In this document: positions 16,969-24,722 of the stretch, in pieces
How the letters are laid out: each line of letters opens with the position of its first letter
Numbering within the stretch: position 1 is the first letter of the stretch
Assembly: GCF_030269365.1 (NCBI RefSeq)
Contig: NZ_BSTF01000002.1
Location: 682,001 to 746,000, forward strand
Source: Lentzea sp. NBRC 102530
Lineage (GTDB): Bacteria > Actinomycetota > Actinomycetes > Mycobacteriales > Pseudonocardiaceae
Direction of reading: 5' to 3'
Length of the DNA: 64,000 bases
The notes under the pieces: model-generated
Seen by the model: only the letters and a program-made list of their open reading frames with translations
What the model was told of the DNA's origin: nothing
Database searches by the model: none
Position numbers and translations under genes: made by a program

Positions 16969-17850
16969 ATGGACGAGAAGCCTGCCGAGTTCCCGAGCAA
17001 CTGGGGACGCTGGGGCGGCACGGACCAGCTCGGCACCGTCAACCTGATCACGGCGGAGGCCCGCGCCCGCGGCGTCGCCCAGGTGCGCACGGGACAGTCG
17101 GTGTCACTGGCCCGCAAGACCCCCACGGCGCCGCTGATGGGCGGCCCGATGGCCGCGCTGCACGCGGACACCACGGGCGTGCAGACGATCATGTCGTTCA
17201 CCGGCGCGCCCCCGCTGGCGATGGCCGAGCTGATGCTCGTGACGACCCACCACCCCGAGGTCACCCACCTCGACGCCCTGGCGCACATGGTGGTCGACGG
17301 CCAGGTCTACCCCGGGATCGCGCAGGCGGAGAGTTCCGGCCCCGCCGGGGTGACCCACGGCGCCGCCGACGCGTTCGCCGGCGGCATCGTGACCAGGGGA
17401 GTGCTGCTCGACCTCGCCCCCGCAGGCGCGCTGCCCGACGGCCACGCGGTCACAGCCGCGGACCTGGACGCCGCCGCGGCGCGCGCGGGAGTCGTGGTGG
17501 AGTCCGGTGACGCCCTGGTGGTGCGGGCGGGCTGGGACCGCGTGGCCGACCACGGCCGGCCACTGCCGGGGATGACCTCGGGCGCGGTCCGGTGGATGCA
17601 CGACCACGAGATCTCCCTCTACGCCGGGGACATCGGCGACGCGTCCCCGCCGGTGCGCGACGACGTCCCCGGCGCGTTGCACCGGCTCGGGCTCCTGCGC
17701 CTCGGCCTCGTGCTCGTCGACGGCGCCCAGTGCGAGGAACTCGCGGCGGCCTGCTCGGACCAGGGCCGCCACACGTTCCTCTTCGTGGCCGCGGTGCCCC
17801 GCATCCTCGGCACCACGGGCCTGCCGGTGAACCCGCTCGCGGTCTTCTGA
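16969..17850 (+). CDS. Cyclase-family (kynurenine formamidase-like) metal hydrolase
   Basis: 293 aa from ATG 16969 (an upstream GTG at 16918 is possible). It starts with NWGRWGGTDQLGTVNLIT, typical of actinobacterial cyclase-family hydrolases, and has the metal-binding HLDALAH motif (family HxGTHxDxPxH variant) near residue 100, then RTGW-like VVRAGWDR and a terminal NPLAVF. The fold is the swivelling kynurenine formamidase/isatin hydrolase fold, acting on amides or lactones with Mn or Zn. Convergent with the FAA-family gene (4-bp gap). The substrate cannot be told. Confidence 0.85.
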   Translation: MDEKPAEFPSNWGRWGGTDQLGTVNLITAEARARGVAQVRTGQSVSLARKTPTAPLMGGPMAALHADTTGVQTIMSFTGAPPLAMAELMLVTTHHPEVTHLDALAHMVVDGQVYPGIAQAESSGPAGVTHGAADAFAGGIVTRGVLLDLAPAGALPDGHAVTAADLDAAAARAGVVVESGDALVVRAGWDRVADHGRPLPGMTSGAVRWMHDHEISLYAGDIGDASPPVRDDVPGALHRLGLLRLGLVLVDGAQCEELAAACSDQGRHTFLFVAAVPRILGTTGLPVNPLAVF

Positions 17851-17854
17851 CCCG

Positions 17855-19024
17855 TCAGCCCAGCAGCCCGCGGGCGGCGAGGTTCGTCATCAGCGCGGTG
17901 ATGCCGAACGTCCAGTCCTGCGCGTCCTCGGCGGTGTTCACGACGTTCGTCAACGAGCCCAGCCGAGGAGACGAGATGCGCACGACGTCCCCGACCACGT
18001 GCGTGAACCCCTCGCCGGGCCGGTCGCGGTCCTCGGTCGGCGCGAACATCGTGCCGGTGAACAGCACGAACCCGTCGGGATAGCGGTGGTGGGCGCCGAA
18101 CGCGTGGGACACCAGGTCCTCGAGCTCCCGGCTGATCTCCGACACCGCGCTCACGCCGTGCAGCTCGAACCCGTCTGGACCGGTGATGTCCAGGGAGATC
18201 TCGGTGGCCTTGGCGTCCGCGAGCGTGAACCCGTCGTCGAACAGCCGCAGGAACGGCCCGATGGCGCAGGAGGCGTTGTTGTCCTTGGCCTCCGTGAGCA
18301 ACAGGGCGCTGCGGCCCTCGAAGTCGCGGAGGTTGACGTCGTTGCCGAGAGTCGCGCCGACCGGTGTCCCGCGCGAGTTCACCACCAGCACGAGCTCGGG
18401 TTCGGGGTTGTTCCAGGTCGAGCGGGCGAGCACACCCACGTCCGTCCCGACCCCCACCGCCGAGAGCACCGGCGCCTTGGTGAAGATCTCGGGGTCCGGC
18501 CCGATGCCGACCTCGAGGTACTGCGACCACAGCCCCTCCGCCTGCAGCACCCTCTTCACCTCCGCGGCCTCCGCCGAACCGGGCTTCAGCTTCGAGAGGT
18601 GCCCCTGGACGATCGCGCCGATCTTCGCGCGCACCTCCTCGGCCCGCGCCGGATCCCCGTCGGCCCGCTCCTCGATGACCCTTTCCAGCATGCTGCGGAC
18701 GAACGTCACGCCCGCGGCCTTGAGCACCTGCAGGTCGACCGGAGCCAGGAGGCGCGGCACGGCACCGTCCGGGTTCGTCGTGGCGGCGAGCACTTCCGCG
18801 AGCGGCCACGAGGTGCCCGGGTGGGTCCTGGCGATCTCCAGCGCGTCCGGCCGTTCGAGCAACGACGACATGGTCGGTGCCAGCGCCGAGAGATCCACGA
18901 CCTCCTCGCCGCGGATCGCCACGACCGAGGGGCCGTCGACGGACGGGTCGAACACCCGCGCGACCAGGGTGGCGGATGCCGCGTCCTGGGGAAGGACGTC
19001 GGCGGCGGTCAGCGAGATCCCCAT
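17855..19024 (-). CDS. FAA-hydrolase-family enzyme (keto-deoxy-sugar-acid dehydratase-like)
   Basis: 389 aa from ATG 19024, which has AGGAGGGA 6-8 nt upstream. The C-terminal FAA fold has a recognisable DPEIFTKAPVLSAVG and NPEPELVLVV with the Glu metal ligands, then GNDVNLRDFEGRSALLLTEAKD. The length (about 390 aa) and the long N-terminal domain resemble 2-keto-3-deoxy-pentonate dehydratases of the Weimberg pathway more than short fumarylpyruvate hydrolases. A role on 2-keto-3-deoxy acids would suit the nearby dehydratase and ChvE-like genes, but this is inference. Confidence 0.8.
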   Translation of the reverse strand: MGISLTAADVLPQDAASATLVARVFDPSVDGPSVVAIRGEEVVDLSALAPTMSSLLERPDALEIARTHPGTSWPLAEVLAATTNPDGAVPRLLAPVDLQVLKAAGVTFVRSMLERVIEERADGDPARAEEVRAKIGAIVQGHLSKLKPGSAEAAEVKRVLQAEGLWSQYLEVGIGPDPEIFTKAPVLSAVGVGTDVGVLARSTWNNPEPELVLVVNSRGTPVGATLGNDVNLRDFEGRSALLLTEAKDNNASCAIGPFLRLFDDGFTLADAKATEISLDITGPDGFELHGVSAVSEISRELEDLVSHAFGAHHRYPDGFVLFTGTMFAPTEDRDRPGEGFTHVVGDVVRISSPRLGSLTNVVNTAEDAQDWTFGITALMTNLAARGLLG

Positions 19025-19090
19025 GGAATTCCCTCCTGCTCCGAACCGCAGGTCAGTTCGAAGCCTTCGCAGAGCAGTCAACCGCAGACT

Positions 19091-20455
19091 TCACGGCTCG
19101 CCCACCTGCTGTTCGCGCAACCAGTGCTCCGCCGCCTCCCGCACCGCCGCGTCCGGGTCGCCCACCGCCTCCCGGACCACCTCGGCCAGGTGGCGCGAGT
19201 CCCGCCGCCACCACAACAGCGACAGGACGGCGAGACGGCGCACCGACGCGTCCGGGTCGTCCCGCATCACCCGGCACAACAACGGCAGCACCCGCCGCCC
19301 GACCTGCCTGCCGAGCTGCCGCCGCCCCAGCACGCTCACCGCGTGCCGGCGGATCAGCGCGTGCGGAGAGCCCAGCCCGAGGACGGCGACGTCGACCTCG
19401 GCAGTGGTGATCTCGCAGCAACCGGTGCCGGGAGCCAGCCTCGCCTCCACCGCCGCCAGGTAGGCGGGCTTGCGTTCGGCCACTTCCGCCAACGGCCGGT
19501 AGTCGAGCGGTGCGGAGACGACCCCGTGGTCGCGGAACGAGGTGTAGGGCGCCGCGACCGCGCCGGCCACGACGTCCGCGGGCAGGCTGTCGGCGCGGGC
19601 GAGCACGAGGTCGAGGCGGCCGAGGCGGGACAGCGCGACCGCGGCCCAGTGCCGCGCGCCGGCGTGGGCCAGTGTGGCCTCCAATGCGGTGATGACGCTG
19701 TCGGTGGGGCGGCCGATGTCCGCGAGCAGTTTCGCGGCTTGCCAGGCTCGGTCCGCGCTGCCGCCGAGCAGGTCGAGCAACGCCGAGAACGCCGCCGGGC
19801 CGAGTTCGAGCAGCAGGGCTGCGGCGTTCTCCGAGCCGACCGGGCCCTCGAACGTGCCCAGCAGGCCGGTCAGGCGGGCGGCGCGGTCGGCCGGGGGGAG
19901 TGCCGCGAGTTCGGCCAGGGCTACCGTGCGCTCGTCCAGTTCCGGGAAGTGGCGGCGCACCTCGGCACCGGTCAGCACGCGCTTGATCAGCGGCTCGTGC
20001 AGCTCGTCGTCGAGCAGCAGCACCACGAACTTCCGGTCGGTGACGCCATCCCGGCGCAGCGTCGTGCGTGCTCGGCGGCAGACGCGGACCAGCGTGGTGA
20101 CGTAGCGGTCGAACGTCCGTTGCCAGTGGCGGGTCGTTCCGGCGCACGCCAGCGCCGTCAAGGCCTGCTCCCAGCGTTCGGCAGACCCGGGTGGCAGCCA
20201 GTCGTCGAGGTGGCGGTCCCAGTCCGGGGCGCTCCACCGCAGCTGCTCCCGGACCTCCTCGGGTTCGCGCGCCAACGCCTCGACGCTGTTGACTCCCAAC
20301 AGGGGCAACGCGATCAAGCCGTCCTGCTCGCGGTGGACGCGGTGCAGCGCCGCCGCGTAGAACCGCTCGCCGGGGTGGACCGCCGCCTCGACGGACCGCA
20401 CCACGCCGTCGTGCAGGGCCCGCTCGAACTCCGCCCAGTCAAAGCTCGCCGTCAC
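19091..20455 (-). CDS. DUF4303-like N-terminal domain plus HEAT repeats
   Basis: 454 aa. Residues 1-170 (FDWAEFERALHDGVVRSVEA, FYAAALHRVHREQDG) resemble DUF4303-type proteins. The C-terminal half is made of HEAT-like alpha repeats (VRRLAVLSLLWW; AAVREAAEHWLREQ). HEAT scaffolds bind protein partners. The gene lies 41 bp downstream of the Trypco1-like gene on the same strand, so it may be the final gene of the protease-kinase operon, or a separate unit. No enzymatic motif is visible. Confidence 0.65.
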   Translation of the reverse strand: MTASFDWAEFERALHDGVVRSVEAAVHPGERFYAAALHRVHREQDGLIALPLLGVNSVEALAREPEEVREQLRWSAPDWDRHLDDWLPPGSAERWEQALTALACAGTTRHWQRTFDRYVTTLVRVCRRARTTLRRDGVTDRKFVVLLLDDELHEPLIKRVLTGAEVRRHFPELDERTVALAELAALPPADRAARLTGLLGTFEGPVGSENAAALLLELGPAAFSALLDLLGGSADRAWQAAKLLADIGRPTDSVITALEATLAHAGARHWAAVALSRLGRLDLVLARADSLPADVVAGAVAAPYTSFRDHGVVSAPLDYRPLAEVAERKPAYLAAVEARLAPGTGCCEITTAEVDVAVLGLGSPHALIRRHAVSVLGRRQLGRQVGRRVLPLLCRVMRDDPDASVRRLAVLSLLWWRRDSRHLAEVVREAVGDPDAAVREAAEHWLREQQVGEP

Positions 20456-20496
20456 GGGAGCACTCTACGGCGCGTCCGATGTGGACGAAGCGGAAC

Positions 20497-20850
20497 TCAG
20501 TTCTCCTCCTCGACCACTTCCTCCTCGATCGGGGTGTGGTCGCGCCGCCACCGCAGCTTCACCTCGAACTGGCCCTGCACGCCGGTGCGTGCGATCACGG
20601 CGCCGGCCTCGGCGTCCAGCTTCACGCCGAACTTGAGCTCGACCTCGTCCGGCGGACGGGACATCGCGCGGAACTGGTCGAGCGCGGTCGAGGCGGCGTC
20701 GCGCACGTCGGTCAGCGCCTTCTCGAAGGACGCGCGGGCGTCGCGCAGCACGCGGCCCGAGCGGCTCGCCCGGGAGACGCCCGGCTCCTCGTCGACCTCG
20801 ACGACGACCGAGCCGCCGCCGTCCAGTGCGAAACGCGCCAGTTCAGTCAT
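20497..20850 (-). CDS. Trypco1-like small protein (trypsin-co-occurring domain)
   Basis: 117 aa from ATG 20850 (GAGGAG upstream). It has the layout of the Trypco1 (CU044_2847-like) family: a short strand (FALDGGGSVVVEVDEEPG), a central helix (ASFEKALTDVRDAASTALD) and the strongly conserved PPDEVELKFGVKLDAEAGAVI followed by a strand ending in RWRRD. This domain is known to occur beside trypsin-like proteases and signalling ATPases in actinobacterial conflict or signalling systems; a trypsin-like protein heads this same operon. It starts 10 bp after the binding-protein stop. Confidence 0.75.
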   Translation of the reverse strand: MTELARFALDGGGSVVVEVDEEPGVSRASRSGRVLRDARASFEKALTDVRDAASTALDQFRAMSRPPDEVELKFGVKLDAEAGAVIARTGVQGQFEVKLRWRRDHTPIEEEVVEEEN

Positions 20851-20860
20851 GCACCACTCC

Positions 20861-22147
20861 TCATCGGCACGGGAACTCCACCCGTTCTTCTTCCGGGACA
20901 CCGGATCGGACGATCTCCAGCTTCTCCAGCAGTGACTCGAGCCGGGACGGATCGTCGACGTGTTCGAGCACCGCGCGGTAGAACGCGGTGCGCATCTTCG
21001 GGGGCATGAGGTCGGAGGCGTCGAAGCACAGCGACTGGTCCGAGGTCAGGATCGTGGCGATCTTCTTGCTGACGTCGTCGCGGTGCTCCGACGGCCCGAC
21101 CTTGCGGTTCGTCGAGAACGCGCCGCCGTTGCGCGGCCAGATCCGTTGCGCCTTCTCGGAAGCGAGGTAGCTGATCAGCCTGCGGGCCTGCGGGGTGTCG
21201 GTGAACATGGCCGCCAGGTCGGCCGAGACCACCGAGGCGGGTGGCTTGCCGGCGAACGCGGGGAACGGGAAGAAGTCGAAGTCCCGCGCGACCTCCGGGG
21301 CGGTGTCGTAACCCTGGTAGACGCCCATGATGAACGACGCCTGGTGGTCGAGCAGGCACCCCGGCTGCGGGCCGAACAGGGCCCTGCCGGAGTCGACGAA
21401 GTCCGTCAGCAGCGCGGACTTCGGACCACCGCGCACGGTCGTGGCGCCGGCCAGCCGGCTCCAGGTCGTCCACGCCTCGCGCACCTGCGGCGACGTCCAC
21501 GGCAGCTTGCTCGCCGCCCACTGCCGGTAGACGTCGGGGCCTGCCTGGTGCAGCAGGACGTCCTCGATCCAGTCCGTGCCGGGCCAGCCGGAGTCCGGGG
21601 TGGCGCCGAGGCCCATGCACCACGGCGTGCGGCCGCCTGCCGCGAGTTCGTCGCTCAACGCCAGCAGTTCCTCGCCGGTCCGCGGCACCGGGGAGCGCAA
21701 CGTCCCGGGGTTGAACCAGATCGCGCTCTTCAGGTCGGCCTTGACCGCGACGGCGAAGCGCTGCTCGCCGCCGTCGCGCAGCGCGACCTTCTCGAGCGCC
21801 AGCCACTGCGCGCTGTACTCGTCCTGGCCGGAGGGGACGATGCCGTCCAACGGGACGAGGTGCCCGTCGCGCGCGTAGGCCGCGAGTTCCCCTGGACTGG
21901 GCAGCAGGGCGATGTCCGGGGGAGTGCCCTGCCGCACCTCGGACCCGAGCACCTGGCTCAGCGCGCGGGTGCCGACGTACTCGACGACGACGTTCTCGTC
22001 CTTCTCGAACTCCGCCAGCACTTCGAGGAACCGCTGCTCCTCCTGGCCGGTCCAGGACGCCATGATCTGGACCTTCCCCGCGGCGCCCGCGCCGGAGCAG
22101 GCGGGCAGCGCGCTCAGCAGGACCAGCACGATCAGCAGTCGGATCAT
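20861..22147 (-). CDS. Extracellular solute-binding lipoprotein of the PknG operon
   Basis: 428 aa from ATG 22147, which overlaps the stop of the upstream membrane gene (ATGA). It has a short lipoprotein signal (LLIVLVLLSALPAC) and a type-1 (sugar-type) binding-protein body (IMASWTGQEEQRFLEVLAEFEK; FNPGTLRSPVPRTGEELLAL; FPAFAGKPPASVVSADLAAM). In Mycobacterium the matching position holds GlnH, an amino-acid-type binding protein that senses ligand for PknG. This one belongs to a different binding-protein family. There is no ABC permease next to it, which fits a sensory rather than transport role. Confidence 0.85.
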   Translation of the reverse strand: MIRLLIVLVLLSALPACSGAGAAGKVQIMASWTGQEEQRFLEVLAEFEKDENVVVEYVGTRALSQVLGSEVRQGTPPDIALLPSPGELAAYARDGHLVPLDGIVPSGQDEYSAQWLALEKVALRDGGEQRFAVAVKADLKSAIWFNPGTLRSPVPRTGEELLALSDELAAGGRTPWCMGLGATPDSGWPGTDWIEDVLLHQAGPDVYRQWAASKLPWTSPQVREAWTTWSRLAGATTVRGGPKSALLTDFVDSGRALFGPQPGCLLDHQASFIMGVYQGYDTAPEVARDFDFFPFPAFAGKPPASVVSADLAAMFTDTPQARRLISYLASEKAQRIWPRNGGAFSTNRKVGPSEHRDDVSKKIATILTSDQSLCFDASDLMPPKMRTAFYRAVLEHVDDPSRLESLLEKLEIVRSGVPEEERVEFPCR

Positions 22148-23283
22148 CGTCGCTCGTACCTGTATTCCTGGATGCGCGGGTGGAGGCCGAGGAGCACGGA
22201 CAGCCCGATCAGCACGGCGCCGATCGGGATCAACGTCTCCAGGCCCGCGTGGTCGTCGGCCGCCGCGACCGAGGCGTTGACGTGCTTGGCCGCGTCGGTG
22301 AGCTCCTTGTCCGACACCGGGTCCGGCGTGCCCGTCTGGCGCAGGTCGGACAGGAATCGGACGACCGTGTCGCCGCAGCCGCCGTCCGCGGCCGCGCAGA
22401 GCTTCGTGACCAGGTTCTTCAGCTCGTCCTGCGCGGCGGCCCTGGTGGTGGAGGTCCGTCCGTCCCAGGTGGACGTCACGTCGCGCAGTTCGCCGGCCGC
22501 CGTCTCGACCTCCTGCTGCGCCAGGACCCCGAACACCGCGATCGCACCGCAGCCGGCCAGCACGACCGTCGCGAACACCAGCGGCAGGTTCCACGCCCGG
22601 CGGAACCGGCGGCGCAGGAACCGTTGTGTGACAACGAGGAGCACGAACAGCGCGATGATCGGCACGGCGACGAGCGCTCCCCGCCAGAACGTCGTCGAGC
22701 TGCCGTCGAGCTGGTCGCCGAGCGCGGCCTGCTGCGCTTTCACCAGCTCGTCGAACTGGGCCAGCACCCCGCTGCCCGGTTCGTGCAGCAGCCGGGACGC
22801 GTACCAGAGGTCGACCGCCGCCAGCGACGTGCTGCCGCCGCCCTGCCGGTAGTGCGCGTCGGCCTGCTCGATCCACCCGGTGTACGCGACGACGAGTCCG
22901 GCCACCACGCGCAGCTGCTTGCTGCCGGACTCGCCCAGGGTGTTGTCCTCGGCGACCTGCGCGATGCTCTGGCTCGCCACCGCGATCTGGTTCTGGTAGC
23001 GGTCACCCGGCCCGATCAACTGGGCCTCGCCCGAGCTGAAGCTCCTGATGGCCACCGAGTCCGCCTCGGCGAGTGCGGACCGGGCGACGGCGGCCTCCAG
23101 CAGCGCGGGGGCACTGCGGTCGCGCACGGTGTCGATGGTGTCGTGCACGCTGTCGAAGGCGTACCAGGACGACAGCAGCACCAGCGCGGTCACGCCCAGC
23201 AGCGCGGCGCGCAGCCGCAACAGACCGCGCCGGGTGGTGGAGCGGGCGTCCGTCCGGGTGGCGACCACGCCGGGGGCCGTCAT
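22144..23283 (-). CDS. GlnX-like tetraspan membrane sensor protein
   Basis: 379 aa from ATG 23283. It has hydrophobic segments near the N-terminus (LLGVTALVLLSSWYAF), the middle (GALVAVPIIALFVLLVVT; LPLVFATVVLAGCGAIAVF) and close to the C-terminus (LIPIGAVLIGLSVLLGL), giving four membrane passes with two extracellular helical domains between them. That is the architecture of GlnX (Rv0412c), the transmembrane partner that passes ligand information from GlnH to PknG. It overlaps its neighbours by 4 nt on both sides. The assignment rests on position and topology, not sequence identity. Confidence 0.7.
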   Translation of the reverse strand: MTAPGVVATRTDARSTTRRGLLRLRAALLGVTALVLLSSWYAFDSVHDTIDTVRDRSAPALLEAAVARSALAEADSVAIRSFSSGEAQLIGPGDRYQNQIAVASQSIAQVAEDNTLGESGSKQLRVVAGLVVAYTGWIEQADAHYRQGGGSTSLAAVDLWYASRLLHEPGSGVLAQFDELVKAQQAALGDQLDGSSTTFWRGALVAVPIIALFVLLVVTQRFLRRRFRRAWNLPLVFATVVLAGCGAIAVFGVLAQQEVETAAGELRDVTSTWDGRTSTTRAAAQDELKNLVTKLCAAADGGCGDTVVRFLSDLRQTGTPDPVSDKELTDAAKHVNASVAAADDHAGLETLIPIGAVLIGLSVLLGLHPRIQEYRYERR

Positions 23284-24722
23284 GCGCTCACCTCGAACGC
23301 CTGGCCGCACCCCTCGCAGAACGCGGCGCGGGCGGGGGAGACGTGCCGGCAACGCTCACACGTGCGATCGGGACCGGTCTGCTGCGGGCCGGGGTCCTGG
23401 GCGGCATCGGGGCCGCGCGTGCCGTGGCTCCGGCTGAGCTCGCTCAGCTTGACGTCGAGCAGGTCGAGGTCGGTCCGGACGCGCACCTCGCCGCGGGCCG
23501 GATCGCCGACGACGTCGACCAGCCGGTGCAGCCGGGTGAGCACCTTCTCGTTGCGCTGCGCGGAAGCCAGCGCGACGGCCCTGCCCCACTCCAGCGCGGC
23601 CCGTTCGGTGTCGCCCTCGTCGTACGCCTCGCACCCGGCCATCACCGCCCGGCCGAGTTCGGCCTGGTTCGTGGCGTGCGCGACCCGGGAGTCCATCACG
23701 CTGGAGAGGACGGTGTTCTCGGTCCACTGCGCGACGATCGGCCGCACGTCGCCCGCGACGGCGGCCGGGGTTTCGCGTCCGGCGCGGACGGGCACCAGGG
23801 AGGCCTCGGCGATCTGGTACTCGAGCAGCCCCAGCCCGTCCGGCCGCACGTCCAGGCAGATGTGGAAGTCCCGGCTCTCCTCACCCCAGGAACCCGTGGG
23901 GAACAGGGTGGTCAGCGGGCCCGTGGACGTGCCGAGCGCGGTCAGGTCCGTCTGCGTCGGGAACGTCTGCCGCAGGAAGCGCACGCGGGCGAACGGCGTG
24001 GTCTCGACCTGGACCAGCAACTCCGGCACGACCTTGCGCATCGCGGCCCGCATGATCGCGGTGAAGTCCTCGGCGAGTTCGTGCTCCTCGCGGACGGCGT
24101 CGGCCGTGCCGTTCAACGCGGACACGATGCGCAGCAGCTCCTCGGGCTCCCAGCCGTCACCCACGCCGCGCGCGTCGCAGACGAACCGGCCGGAACATCC
24201 CGCCAGCACCTCGTCGAGTTCCCCGGACGTCTCGTGCTCGTTCTTGCCGTCGGTCAGCAGCAGGACGTGCCGCACGGCCTCCGGGTGGGCGGCCAGCAAC
24301 CGGTCCGCCAGCCGCAGCCACGACCCCATCGCGGTGCCGCCGCTGGCGGTCAGGCGCCGCACCGCCCGCTTCGCCGCGGCCCTCGTCGCGGCGGTCGCCG
24401 CGACCAGGCGGTCGTCCTTCGGGTAGATCACGCGCGCCGCGTGCGTGCCCTCGACCACCGCGAAGAACGCCCCGTCGCGCAGGGCGTCGATCGCCGCGGC
24501 GGTGGCCTCCTGCGCGGCCCGCAGCTTCGCCGGAGGGCTGTGCATCGAGCCGGAGCAGTCGATGGCGATCACCTCGGCGGCCTCGGGGACCTCGCCGCCG
24601 GTCAGGCCGCCGAGGCCCCGGGTCGTCACGGTGAGCACCGCGTGCATCTCGGTCTCGCCGGCGAACAGGTACGGGTTCTGGCTCACCTCGAGGCTGAAGG
24701 CCGGCTGCGCGTCCGCTGTCAT
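23280..24722 (-). CDS. VWA-domain protein with C-terminal zinc ribbon
   Basis: 480 aa from ATG 24722 (ATGA overlap with the kinase stop). The von Willebrand A domain starts near residue 50 with a MIDAS motif (AIDCSGSMHS, DxSxS) and a second Asp in LLLTDGKNEHE. The C-terminus holds a zinc ribbon with two CxxC pairs (CERCRHV and CEGCGQ). VWA proteins bind Mg-dependent partners and act as scaffolds. It lies between the PknG-like kinase and the membrane protein, a place not occupied in mycobacteria. Confidence 0.87.
   Translation of the reverse strand: MTADAQPAFSLEVSQNPYLFAGETEMHAVLTVTTRGLGGLTGGEVPEAAEVIAIDCSGSMHSPPAKLRAAQEATAAAIDALRDGAFFAVVEGTHAARVIYPKDDRLVAATAATRAAAKRAVRRLTASGGTAMGSWLRLADRLLAAHPEAVRHVLLLTDGKNEHETSGELDEVLAGCSGRFVCDARGVGDGWEPEELLRIVSALNGTADAVREEHELAEDFTAIMRAAMRKVVPELLVQVETTPFARVRFLRQTFPTQTDLTALGTSTGPLTTLFPTGSWGEESRDFHICLDVRPDGLGLLEYQIAEASLVPVRAGRETPAAVAGDVRPIVAQWTENTVLSSVMDSRVAHATNQAELGRAVMAGCEAYDEGDTERAALEWGRAVALASAQRNEKVLTRLHRLVDVVGDPARGEVRVRTDLDLLDVKLSELSRSHGTRGPDAAQDPGPQQTGPDRTCERCRHVSPARAAFCEGCGQAFEVSA

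Noticed and set aside
20861..22876. Extra N-terminal 243 residues on the binding lipoprotein
   Set aside because: The lipoprotein signal MIRLLIVLVLLSALPAC starts at 22147 and overlaps the neighbouring stop (ATGA).
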